Assembly (NCBI GenBank): GCA_902783795.1
Contig: CACZSO010000153.1
Location: 1-12,001, forward strand
Source of the DNA: an uncultured Eubacteriales bacterium
Lineage (GTDB): Bacteria > Bacillota > Clostridia > Lachnospirales > Lachnospiraceae
DNA length: 12,001 nt
Direction of reading: 5' to 3'
The notes beneath the pieces are model-generated. The model was not told where the DNA came from and made no database searches. It saw only the letters and a program-made list of their open reading frames with translations. Positions 1 through 6,735 of the stretch are shown in pieces (the stretch's first letter is position 1; every line of letters starts with the position of its first letter). The translations under genes and the position numbers were made by a program.

Positions 1-259
1 GAACCACAACTTTTCCATACAGGCAAAGGCCTTCGAATTTGATATCGTCCGAAAAATACAGACAGGCTTTGTCATCATGCAGGAAAGATTTAATGTGTGC
101 AGAGCTTGTATTTGTCGAAATCAGATGGCTTCCCAGGCCTTTATGCCAGGTGCAGAACACGCGCCGCATATTAGGTCTTCCCTGCTCATCATTATATCCT
201 ACCGTAGCAAATAATGATCTGTTGATCAGATCCATCAATTCTTCTTTTGTCATAGCCAT
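1..259 (-). CDS. PPOX-like FMN-binding split-barrel protein (5' part, C-terminus outside window)
   Basis: About 86 N-terminal residues are visible, beginning MAMTKEELMDLINRSLFATV, and the frame stays open to the left edge. The pattern of a short helix, then a strand carrying 'FATVGYNDEQGRPNMR', then 'ISTNTSSAHIKSFLHDDKACLYFS', is typical of the pyridoxamine-5'-phosphate oxidase-like/general stress protein 26 group. These small flavin-binding proteins are often annotated as pyridoxamine oxidase family but rarely are true PdxH. Start choice: the ATG at 257-259 lies 8 nt after a GGAG core; a second in-frame ATG at 251-253 is too far from it. It lies 85 nt downstream of the radical SAM gene on the same strand and could be co-transcribed with it. 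The substrate cannot be told from sequence. Confidence 0.72.
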   Translation of the reverse strand, partial: MAMTKEELMDLINRSLFATVGYNDEQGRPNMRRVFCTWHKGLGSHLISTNTSSAHIKSFLHDDKACLYFSDDIKFEGLCLYGKVVV

Positions 260-344
260 CTCTTTCGCTCCTTTCTATTCCCGGGTAAAAAGCCTGTTTC
301 CTTTTTTATTTCCACACAAATATGATGATCTGTACCTGATCGTA

Positions 345-1346
345 TCATAAATGAACACTGAAGTGATGACTCTCGTCATGCATATCGTATATTGCGCCTT
401 TTGCTTCGTCTATATACTGCTGCTGCCATTTAAGCAGCAGGTCACGGAACCTGAACAGCTGCTGGTTTTCCGGATCTCCATATCTTTCGGCCAGGGCTCC
501 TGCTGAAGGCATGGCCTGAAGGAAACGGTCATCCAGATTTTCCAGATACCCCAGGATCTCTTCGCAGCTCATCTTTTCAAACCGGGACATTTCCTGTGGG
601 TTCAATACCAGGATCAGGTCCCGGTTCTTAAATTCAGGGAAGGCTCTCTTTTCCAGCCATTCTGCTTCTGTCCGGGTCTCTGTTTTCGTAAAAGAGGCTT
701 TAACTTCGTCGCTTAAGCTGTCAAACTCCTGCTTTACAAGCCTCTGGTCCATGATAGAGCGCCCTCTTCCCTTGCTGTGGGGCAGAAAGGCATAGAATCT
801 CGATGCGCCCTGAGCTTTTAAGAACTGTATCAGTTCATCCGTCTGGTCTTTATTTTCGCGGATCAGGGGAAGACTGACATTTACCTCAAGCTCTGCCTGC
901 ACCGCCGCCCGAAGCATGGAGAGAAGTATCCGGAAATCGCCCTTTCTTCCGGCAAACCTATCATGATAACTTTCTGTTCCATAAAACGTCAGGTCGATCA
1001 TCTGAACACCTGCATCTTTGATCCCCCGGATCAGTTTCTCTGTCTCTTCTTTGCTTCTTTCAGCAAATCCGTTCATCTGGAGAAAATTTCCGCCCGGAGA
1101 GCCGGTCTTTCTTGAAAACCCTATGAAATCCTGAAGTTCAGGCGTATCCATACAATAGCCAATGTAAAAATAGCACCGGATGTCCGGAAGTTTTGTTTTC
1201 GCTTCCTCAAAGATCCGCTCAAAAAACACCTTGGCTCTTGTGTAATCTACGCCGGAAGTCTGATGCCGGGAAGCCAGAAGACAGTACCTGCAGTTAGCAT
1301 TACATTTTACACAATAATTGGCTATACCAAGAGAAGTCGTCTGCAT
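345..1346 (-). CDS. Radical SAM protein, short form without SPASM domain
   Basis: The protein has 333 residues. A radical SAM CX3CX2C motif (C15, C19, C22), with an extra Cys at 12, sits almost at the N-terminus, so the protein begins directly with the SAM-binding barrel. A segment around residues 125-150 ('IDLTFYGTESYHDRFAGRKG') resembles the core of peptide-modifying and anaerobic-sulfatase-maturase-like radical SAM enzymes. No C-terminal cysteine cluster follows: the tail is helical and charged, and ends in a His-rich stretch. Start choice: the frame is open 17 codons further upstream, but the ATG at 1344-1346 is preceded at 6 nt by GGAGG, and that start puts the Cys motif at the normal distance. 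It has its own promoter at 1405-1433. No precursor peptide or maturation partner is visible nearby, so the substrate is unknown. Radical SAM assignment is confident; subfamily is not. Confidence 0.85.
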   Translation of the reverse strand: MQTTSLGIANYCVKCNANCRYCLLASRHQTSGVDYTRAKVFFERIFEEAKTKLPDIRCYFYIGYCMDTPELQDFIGFSRKTGSPGGNFLQMNGFAERSKEETEKLIRGIKDAGVQMIDLTFYGTESYHDRFAGRKGDFRILLSMLRAAVQAELEVNVSLPLIRENKDQTDELIQFLKAQGASRFYAFLPHSKGRGRSIMDQRLVKQEFDSLSDEVKASFTKTETRTEAEWLEKRAFPEFKNRDLILVLNPQEMSRFEKMSCEEILGYLENLDDRFLQAMPSAGALAERYGDPENQQLFRFRDLLLKWQQQYIDEAKGAIYDMHDESHHFSVHL

Positions 1347-1404
1347 ATCGTCCCTCCTTATCATGCTTTTTATACCATTCGGAAAACTCCAGGTCACTTT
1401 CCGA

Positions 1405-1433
1405 GATATATCATAAAAACACTACGGTTTCAA
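1405..1433 (-). promoter_or_regulatory. Sigma-A-type promoter for the radical SAM gene
   Basis: On the minus strand, TTGAAA (1428-1433) and TATATC (1405-1410) are separated by exactly 17 bp, with a TGA immediately before the -10 box (extended -10). The predicted start near 1398 gives a leader of about 52 nt before the ATG at 1346. The match is by eye to the TTGACA/TATAAT consensus. Confidence 0.55.
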
Positions 1434-1471
1434 TAAAAATCAGAGATCAGCAAAGGTCTCTTTAGTGACTG

Positions 1472-1500
1472 TTGACTAACCTGATCACTTAATATAAGAT
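1472..1500 (+). promoter_or_regulatory. Putative promoter for the PAS-CPBP gene
   Basis: TTGACT (1472-1477) is followed after 17 bp by TAAGAT (1495-1500). The -35 box matches 5 of 6 consensus bases and the -10 box matches 4 of 6. An overlapping TATAAG at 1493-1498 would fit with a 15-bp spacer. The start codon lies about 50 nt downstream. It is divergent to the radical SAM promoter in the same 207-bp intergenic region. Confidence 0.42.
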
Positions 1501-1553
1501 ATAAGCATAGATTTGTATAGGCCCACTTCAATGAAACACTAAGGAGCTTTTTT

Positions 1554-2585
1554 ATGGAACAGGTTCAGCACGCTTTTGCAGAACGGGTCCTGCGGGATAT
1601 GTACGATGCCGTCCTGGTGCTCGACAATAAAAGTAATATCGTCTATGTCAATGGTCCTGCCTCCCGTATGCTGGAGGTGGACGAGGGCTACCGTGAGGCC
1701 GGCACCCGTTTCTCCCTGCTTACGGAAAACGAGTACAATGACGAATTTAATAATGCTATCTTTGCCGCCCTGTACGATAAAGACAAGACGACCGTCCGGA
1801 AGGTCCCTTATATGGCCCCTTCCGGAAAGAAGTATGTCTTTGTCTTATCCAGTTCTTTTCTTGAGGATACAGAAGGCATGCAGCTCGTCATCACCCTGAG
1901 CGACGAGACCGTGGCCGAGGAGATGACGCAGAAGTTCAATGATTCGTCCCACACCTTCACTATCTTCCTTTTCGCTTTCTGCGGCTGGATCCTGTTTTAT
2001 GCCCTCTGGGAATTCCTGGGCCATCCTTTCCCCGCGGATTATATGACCCATGGTGTAGAGATCCTGGGTATTATCATGATGGTATTCATCCTGGTCCGCA
2101 CAAGTTTCTCCTGGCGGGATCTGGGCGTTACGGCCCGTGACCCTTGGAAAACTGTCCGGACAGCACTGATCGTCGCTATGTGTGCTTTTGGATTTCTTTG
2201 CGCACTCAAAGCTGTATGCCGGCAGTTCGACCCCACCTGTTTCGAACCGGAAGCGCCCTTCCTCGACATCAGCCGTTTCGGCTTGCGGCAGCTCCAATAC
2301 ATCATCACTGCGGGAATCCAGGAATTTCTGGCCCGCAGTGTCATACAGGGAAATCTTAAGCGTATTACCGTAGGAAAACGCCCGGCAGTGCTGGCCATCC
2401 TCCTCTCGTCCCTGATCTTTGCCGCGCTGCACATCCATTTCGGCTTCCTGTTCATGGCCGGCGCCGCGATACTGGCGGGACTTGAGGGTATTCTTTACGA
2501 AAAACAGCAGAACATCTTAGGCGTCTGGATCGTGCACTGGGTCTTCGGCGTCAGCGGGACCCTGCTGTGTCTGATCGATCATTAA
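1554..2585 (+). CDS. PAS domain fused to CPBP (Rce1/Abi-like) membrane domain
   Basis: The protein has 343 residues. Residues about 12-125 form a PAS fold ('YDAVLVLDNKSNIVYVNGPA'), normally a small-ligand, redox or partner-sensing domain. From about 134 to the end there are six or so hydrophobic segments with CPBP-family signatures. The EExxxR motif appears as QEFLAR (256-261), the FxxxH motif as FAALH (289-293), and the last motif as HWVFG (328-332), where HxxxN is usual. CPBP proteins include the Rce1 CAAX protease and bacterial bacteriocin-immunity/Abi proteins. Here the first Glu of motif 1 is Gln and the final Asn is Gly, so proteolysis is doubtful. Start: ATG with GGAG 7 nt upstream. 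The gene looks richer in GC-ending codons than its neighbours and is the only plus-strand gene. Its 3' end overlaps the convergent gene by 69 bp. Domain calls are good; function is unknown. Confidence 0.8.
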   Translation: MEQVQHAFAERVLRDMYDAVLVLDNKSNIVYVNGPASRMLEVDEGYREAGTRFSLLTENEYNDEFNNAIFAALYDKDKTTVRKVPYMAPSGKKYVFVLSSSFLEDTEGMQLVITLSDETVAEEMTQKFNDSSHTFTIFLFAFCGWILFYALWEFLGHPFPADYMTHGVEILGIIMMVFILVRTSFSWRDLGVTARDPWKTVRTALIVAMCAFGFLCALKAVCRQFDPTCFEPEAPFLDISRFGLRQLQYIITAGIQEFLARSVIQGNLKRITVGKRPAVLAILLSSLIFAALHIHFGFLFMAGAAILAGLEGILYEKQQNILGVWIVHWVFGVSGTLLCLIDH

Positions 2586-3806
2586 GGACGGAAATTTTAT
2601 CACATTCATGTCTGTCGGTTCCAGATCATAGGGCCATTCGATAAGTCTCACTCCGTTTTCTTCACAGAGCTGTCTTTTCTGCCGGTCCAGCTCTTTTCGC
2701 TGCTCAAGAGCTTCTGTGCCGCCATAAAAATCTACGGGGTAATAATGCTGGATCCCTTGATATTCGATGGCTGTTTTCAATGTCGGGATATAAAGATCCA
2801 GACTCTGCCGTCCCAGCCATTCCGGACGATATTGGTAAAGGGTATCCGGATATCTTTGCCTGACCGCGTGGAACAAGGATAATTCATGCTTCCACTTGGG
2901 CTTGATGATCCCCTCTGCCGTCAGGTCTGTCCTGATCTTTGTACGCTGAAGGCGCCAGTCCGTCTTCATACCGTCACGCTCTTCGTACAGCAGGATATCT
3001 GTATACAGCCATTGAAAGAAGGGCATGATGGTTTTCGTGAGGCTTAAGAAAAACTCCAGCTCAGAGGAAAAATATCCGCATTCCAGGATATGGCCGATGT
3101 TCCGTCTCACATATACCGTTTTCGCCGGATTATAACAGAACGGGATATTTCCCTGATAACGGGCAAGCCTGTCAGGAAGATAAGGAGACCTGAGGACTAC
3201 ATTGTCCTCCCAAAGATGGGTCTGGTACCAGGTAAAAGGATAATCATACAGCGAATATCCCCCGAACAGGTCTTCTGATATATTAGTGTAAAGCAGATGG
3301 AACATGAGAAGCACACTGTCCATGTCCTGTTTGTCAAACACTGCCAGATAATGGATCTTCTCCTCATCCGGGAAGAGACTTTTGACCGGACGCAATTCTT
3401 CTGCTTTTCTGCACACTTCCATGATCACGAAAAACTGTGAAACAAAACTCTCCGGAAATAAGAAACAGGCTTTGTGATCCGTATCGATGCCGGAAAACTG
3501 CGACATAAATTCGCTTACATAAACGTTCGATGGTGGAACTACGGTCCGCTCGATCCGCTCTTTTGCAGCCATCCGGTAAGGGAGATCATCCCAGGAGAGC
3601 TGCACCAGGAACCGATCATACTGATGAGCCTCATATTCTTCACGGACATCCTCGAAATCTTCCAGCCAGGATCCATGTTCCAGGAGCAGCTCCTCCAGTG
3701 TGGCAAAAGTTTTCATTTCATGATGCTGTGGATAGCGTTCCCAAAGCATTTGCAGCCGGTCGAAAGAGTATGTTTCCGGCGGCTTTTGGTGTATAGGGGG
3801 ATACAT
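2517..3806 (-). CDS. Uncharacterised protein with C-terminal PD-(D/E)XK-like nuclease domain
   Basis: The protein has 429 residues. The first roughly 300 residues (aromatic-rich, no signal peptide or membrane segment) are not recognised. Residues about 325-395 resemble the small restriction-endonuclease-like (Vsr/DUF559-type) fold. 'LDLYIPTLKTAIEYQGIQHY' supplies an Asp (D337) and an E-x-Q pair (E348, Q350) on adjacent strands. A helix with K/D residues (about 370-380) and a final strand 'GVRLIEWPYDL' follow. This family includes nicking and restriction enzymes, but many members have no known role. Start: ATG at 3804-3806, 6 nt after GGAG. The conserved part ends near residue 405; the last 24 or so residues are encoded antisense to the end of the PAS-CPBP gene and may be a read-on tail. 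It lies downstream of AlkD and the membrane protein on the same strand, with a 108-nt gap. The nuclease call is from motif pattern only. Confidence 0.72.
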   Translation of the reverse strand: MYPPIHQKPPETYSFDRLQMLWERYPQHHEMKTFATLEELLLEHGSWLEDFEDVREEYEAHQYDRFLVQLSWDDLPYRMAAKERIERTVVPPSNVYVSEFMSQFSGIDTDHKACFLFPESFVSQFFVIMEVCRKAEELRPVKSLFPDEEKIHYLAVFDKQDMDSVLLMFHLLYTNISEDLFGGYSLYDYPFTWYQTHLWEDNVVLRSPYLPDRLARYQGNIPFCYNPAKTVYVRRNIGHILECGYFSSELEFFLSLTKTIMPFFQWLYTDILLYEERDGMKTDWRLQRTKIRTDLTAEGIIKPKWKHELSLFHAVRQRYPDTLYQYRPEWLGRQSLDLYIPTLKTAIEYQGIQHYYPVDFYGGTEALEQRKELDRQKRQLCEENGVRLIEWPYDLEPTDMNVIKFPSLMIDQTQQGPADAEDPVHDPDA

Positions 3807-3914
3807 GTGCCGCTCCTATCTGTCGGGCCCTTCAGGCATCCATGCAGGACAGCCTGATTCTGTGATCTTCAATATTCTTTACACAGTTCCCTTTTAGTTC
3901 TATGTCCGATGTTG

Positions 3915-4685
3915 TTATTTCCTCAGCCGCCTGATGCGTTTAGAGGAGTATTCCTCGATCTGTTTCCATAATGAAGTCAGCTGTTTCTTATGGGCGCACA
4001 GTTTTTCTGTACAGTTTTTGCACTGCAGATAATCATTTGTATTCTCTGAAAACCGTTCAGGATGCAGATAAAAAGTTATTTCCCAGCGGATCAGCAATGC
4101 CACAGATAATACCAGCAAGCCCCAGGTATAGCTTTTTCTCACAAAGAACAGAGGCGTAAACATCATGGCATAATCCCAGTTGTAGATCCTGCAGGTGCTG
4201 CAGCATTTGTTTTTCATGAACCACGTCTGGAATGGACAGAAAAACAGGATACAGATGATATCACAGATAGAATACGCACTGCACAGCAGGATCATGATCC
4301 CATCGTCCAGAATCCCCGTCATATGTAATGCACCGAAGATCCCGTTAAAAACGATCCAGATAAGCGCCACCAGCACGGCAGCATTATTATCAGGAATGGA
4401 TATTTCAGTTCTGCCGGATTTTCTGTAGTTGCGCGCAAACTGTTTCTGGCATCCCGGACTCTCATATTTAGACGGAAAAAACCGCATGATCATTTCTATA
4501 GTGAAGACTGCACAGGTAATGAAGATTATGACCGGGACCTTTTCCACTCTTTCGATAACCGTTGCCTCGCTGAACAGTTTGAAACGGATATAGCTGATCA
4601 AGAGCAGTATAAACAGCACTGTCCGGTAGGCCAGACGAATATAATGCAATGTACTGACAATGCTGATTCTTTTTTTATTACTCAT
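3915..4685 (-). CDS. Multi-pass membrane protein with two cysteine clusters
   Basis: The protein has 256 residues. Hydrophobic segments lie at about 17-36, 50-69, 102-121, 129-149, 174-190 and 190-206. Between the fourth and fifth lies a Cys-rich loop, C150 plus C161, C162 and C165, followed by 'RIYNWDYAMMFTPLFF'. After the last membrane segment comes a second cluster, C222-x2-C225-x4-C230, and a basic C-terminal tail ('KRIRRLRK'). Seven closely placed cysteines facing the same side could bind a metal or Fe-S centre, or be redox-active; this is inference. The family is not recognised. Start: ATG at 4683-4685. The nearest Shine-Dalgarno (AGGAGG) overlaps the upstream stop codon and is 17 nt away, farther than usual; no better in-frame start is seen. 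It begins 21 nt after the AlkD-type gene, so the two are very likely co-transcribed and perhaps translationally coupled. Confidence 0.75.
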   Translation of the reverse strand: MSNKKRISIVSTLHYIRLAYRTVLFILLLISYIRFKLFSEATVIERVEKVPVIIFITCAVFTIEMIMRFFPSKYESPGCQKQFARNYRKSGRTEISIPDNNAAVLVALIWIVFNGIFGALHMTGILDDGIMILLCSAYSICDIICILFFCPFQTWFMKNKCCSTCRIYNWDYAMMFTPLFFVRKSYTWGLLVLSVALLIRWEITFYLHPERFSENTNDYLQCKNCTEKLCAHKKQLTSLWKQIEEYSSKRIRRLRK

Positions 4686-4702
4686 TTTTGTGACCCCACT
4701 GA

Positions 4703-4709
4703 CCTCCTA
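4703..4709 (-). promoter_or_regulatory. Shine-Dalgarno overlapping the AlkD stop codon
   Basis: The minus strand reads TAGGAGG, so the stop codon of the AlkD-type gene (4707-4709) forms the beginning of the only good ribosome binding site for the membrane-protein gene. The spacing to that ATG is 17 nt, unusually long, which suggests termination-reinitiation coupling or a weakly translated second gene. Confidence 0.4.
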
Positions 4710-5378
4710 CCGGAGCGTCTTTAAATATACCTTATGTTCATCGGAGACACGGAAGCTCTCGATGGCTTTCTGTATCGCCTTTTTGTGGGTCCATGGTTCA
4801 AGCCTGCGCTCTTCCATATAGACGATGCTCTCGTCGTACTTCTTTGCCAGCGCGGTAGCAAAATACCAGGCCACCATCATCTTAATATAATAATCCTCGC
4901 CTTTTACTTCCGCCACCCATTCAAGGAATTCCGGCCGGAAATCATCTCCCAGGAATTCATTCATCAGCATCCGAATCCCGAACCTGACCGTATACACATG
5001 CTCCGAACCCATCCATTTCCGGATCAGCGGAAGAAGCTTTTCATGGTTCTTTGTAAAGACCTTCGGACTTGACTGGTCGCATACCGGCCAGCAGTCCACA
5101 TAGGGAAGAAAAGTCTCCACCGCCTTTACACATTCATCAAAATCCTTGATCATGGCGATCAGGAAGAAATGGACCAGGTTCTCTTCGTAATATTTGTGCG
5201 GAAGCTGTGTAAGAAACTCTTCGGCCTCCTCTGTCCCTTTTATCTCTTTCGCGATCTTCCGCATATCAGGAGTCTTGACGCCCAATATAGTTTCCTTCGG
5301 GATATTGGGAACGAGATTGCTTTGAAAATCTCTGTATTTTTCATTGCCAGATTCAGCAAGTCTTTCATAAACTGTCAT
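4707..5378 (-). CDS. AlkD-type DNA alkylation repair protein (HEAT-like DNA glycosylase)
   Basis: The protein has 223 residues, a usual length for this family (Pfam DNA_alkylation, COG4912). It is made of alpha-helical HEAT-like repeats. Residues matching the known Bacillus cereus AlkD DNA-contact and catalytic set are visible: W97 and D101 in 'VDCWPVCDQ' (W-x3-D, like W109/D113), R136 in 'TVRFGIRML' (like R148), and W171 in 'VAWYFA' (like W187). The spacings are close to those of AlkD. These enzymes remove positively charged alkylated bases such as N3- and N7-alkyl purines without base flipping. Start: ATG at 5376-5378 with an AGAGG site about 10 nt upstream. It is transcribed from a promoter overlapping the preceding terminator, and followed after 21 nt by the Cys-rich membrane protein. 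The family assignment is firm; the exact lesion range is inferred. Confidence 0.92.
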   Translation of the reverse strand: MTVYERLAESGNEKYRDFQSNLVPNIPKETILGVKTPDMRKIAKEIKGTEEAEEFLTQLPHKYYEENLVHFFLIAMIKDFDECVKAVETFLPYVDCWPVCDQSSPKVFTKNHEKLLPLIRKWMGSEHVYTVRFGIRMLMNEFLGDDFRPEFLEWVAEVKGEDYYIKMMVAWYFATALAKKYDESIVYMEERRLEPWTHKKAIQKAIESFRVSDEHKVYLKTLR

Positions 5379-5430
5379 ACTTGTAAAACCTCTCTATTAA
5401 TGCATCGGACATCTGGATTTTCTTATATTA

Positions 5431-5459
5431 ATCATAACACAAAAAAACCGCTGATTCAA
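5431..5459 (-). promoter_or_regulatory. Promoter for the AlkD operon, overlapping the upstream terminator
   Basis: On the minus strand, TTGAAT (5454-5459) and TATGAT (5431-5436) are 17 bp apart, and TGT precedes the -10 box (extended -10). The -35 box lies in the loop and arm of the terminator hairpin at 5445-5474, and its U-tract falls in the spacer. The leader to the ATG at 5378 would be about 46 nt. Confidence 0.5.
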
Positions 5460-5474
5460 TAAAATCAGCGGTTT
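5441..5474 (-). terminator. Intrinsic terminator of the HD/PARG-ARH/esterase operon
   Basis: A perfect 12-bp inverted repeat (5445-5456 with 5463-5474) with a 6-nt loop is followed, on the minus strand, by a run of seven T (5441-5447, overlapping the stem base). It lies 44 nt after the stop codon of the CE1-like esterase gene. The other strand has only three T after the stem, so the element is directional. Confidence 0.9.
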
Positions 5475-5518
5475 GAAGAAGCATCTTCGTTTTACCCGTG
5501 CTTAGGTCAGTATCATGC

Positions 5519-6697
5519 TCATTTCCACAAAAGCGGCAGAAAATCCAGCAAGGCCGCACGCCATACCTTGAACTCATGTCCGCCGGGATAGTCTTTGTAG
5601 ACAATATTGTATCCTTTTTCGATAAGCTCCAGTACCTGCGGCTTCGTATACTCTATGCGCATATCCTGCCGGCCCACCATCACAAAAGTCACATCAAAGA
5701 GCTCATTAAAATGTTCAGGTGTACGGAACAGATCACTGTAATCATAGCTTCTGCCCTGGGTCTCGGCCTTGATCTCAAAGCCCGCGCCGGAACTGAACTG
5801 CCCCAGATTAGCAAAAATCTCGGGATAGTCGTGGACCATCTGGCGGGAGAGGCCGCCGCCATAGGACAGGCCTGCCGCTGCCCGGCTGCGTCTGTCGGCA
5901 ATGGTACGATACTTTTTGTCAATGAATGGCACGCACTCTTTTGAGATGACTTCAGCCGCATTAACGGGCGTAAACTGGTTATGGCCGATCTCTTTATAAG
6001 CATAACCCCAGTTAGCCACCACGATCATCTCTTTACATTGCCTCTCTGATATCATATTGTCCAGGATAAGATTCATTCTGGCCTGCCAGAACCAGCAGGT
6101 GGCCTCACTGCCGCCGCCGTGATGGATGTACAGGACAGGATAACGTCTTTCAGGATCTTCGCCGTATGAAGGGGGCGTGTACACCCAGCAGGTACGTGTA
6201 CGGCCGGCGATCTCGGACTTGTAATATTCCTGGGTGATCGCACCGTGGGGCACATCTTTCAGCAGGTAATATTCACTTGAGGCATCCACCATATCCACGA
6301 AATTGCAGTAACCGTTGGTGTAGCTGATGGGCAGGTCCGGGGAAATCGTCTCATTACCATCCACCAGCAGCCTGAACCAGTAATATCCCACAGGCACATC
6401 CGTAAGTTTGGCCACGAAATATCCATCATCACGTTTTTCAAACACGATATCTTCCGTGCTGCTGACTGAGAAATTCTTTATCCGCACATCCCTGGCATTT
6501 GGCGCGAAATATCTGATCTCCATGGAGCCGTCTTCAAATACCTCATAGCCAGGATAAGCCTCTATCACCGGGCTCATATTCGGATTTCCCTTACGCGGAT
6601 CCTGCGGCATGCCGGCAGGATGGATCTCATGTCTTCTGATCACCGGATCAAAAGAGAGGATCGATGAATAAAGCACCTGGTTTTCATAAACGTTCAT
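5519..6697 (-). CDS. CE1-like (Fes/esterase D-type) alpha/beta-hydrolase with N-terminal E-set domain
   Basis: The protein has 392 residues and no signal peptide, so it is probably cytoplasmic. Residues about 45-125 look like an early-set/CBM48-type beta-sandwich ('GSMEIRYFAPNARDVRI', then 'VPVGYYWFRLLVDG'), as found ahead of CE1-family esterases and enterochelin-esterase-like enzymes. The hydrolase domain (about 150-392) shows 'YIHHGGG' for the oxyanion region, the nucleophile elbow GLSYG with S278, the likely acid D345 in 'VGRQD', and the catalytic His H374 in 'YPGGHEFKVW'. The triad is therefore complete. Relatives hydrolyse feruloyl, acetyl or siderophore esters; the substrate here cannot be read from sequence. 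Start: ATG with GGAGG 7 nt upstream. It is the last gene of the operon, 38 nt after the other hydrolase and just before the terminator. Confidence 0.87.
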   Translation of the reverse strand: MNVYENQVLYSSILSFDPVIRRHEIHPAGMPQDPRKGNPNMSPVIEAYPGYEVFEDGSMEIRYFAPNARDVRIKNFSVSSTEDIVFEKRDDGYFVAKLTDVPVGYYWFRLLVDGNETISPDLPISYTNGYCNFVDMVDASSEYYLLKDVPHGAITQEYYKSEIAGRTRTCWVYTPPSYGEDPERRYPVLYIHHGGGSEATCWFWQARMNLILDNMISERQCKEMIVVANWGYAYKEIGHNQFTPVNAAEVISKECVPFIDKKYRTIADRRSRAAAGLSYGGGLSRQMVHDYPEIFANLGQFSSGAGFEIKAETQGRSYDYSDLFRTPEHFNELFDVTFVMVGRQDMRIEYTKPQVLELIEKGYNIVYKDYPGGHEFKVWRAALLDFLPLLWK

Positions 6698-6735
6698 TTG
6701 CCTTCCTCCTTAACTTTATTGTGTCTTTCAGCCTC

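Noticed and set aside
322..348. Interrupted hairpin at the end of the radical SAM gene (5 + 4 bp with a bulge)
   Set aside because: The stem is AT-rich and broken, and no T-run follows on the minus strand; too weak to call a terminator.
1442..1461. 7-bp hairpin (one G-U pair) in the divergent intergenic region, followed on the minus strand by a T-rich stretch
   Set aside because: No minus-strand gene ends just upstream of it, so a terminator role would be only against antisense transcripts; it is short and may be chance.
1845..2438. 197-residue open frame on the minus strand inside the PAS-CPBP gene
   Set aside because: It lies wholly antisense to a gene with recognisable PAS and CPBP motifs, has a low-complexity charged composition and no recognised domain; it is a shadow frame.
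1554..5378. A defence island (CPBP/Abi, nuclease, AlkD) as a single unit
   Set aside because: The genes are on both strands with separate promoters, no defence-specific partner such as a methyltransferase or toxin-antitoxin pair is present, and no mobile element or integrase borders them; the evidence is too thin.
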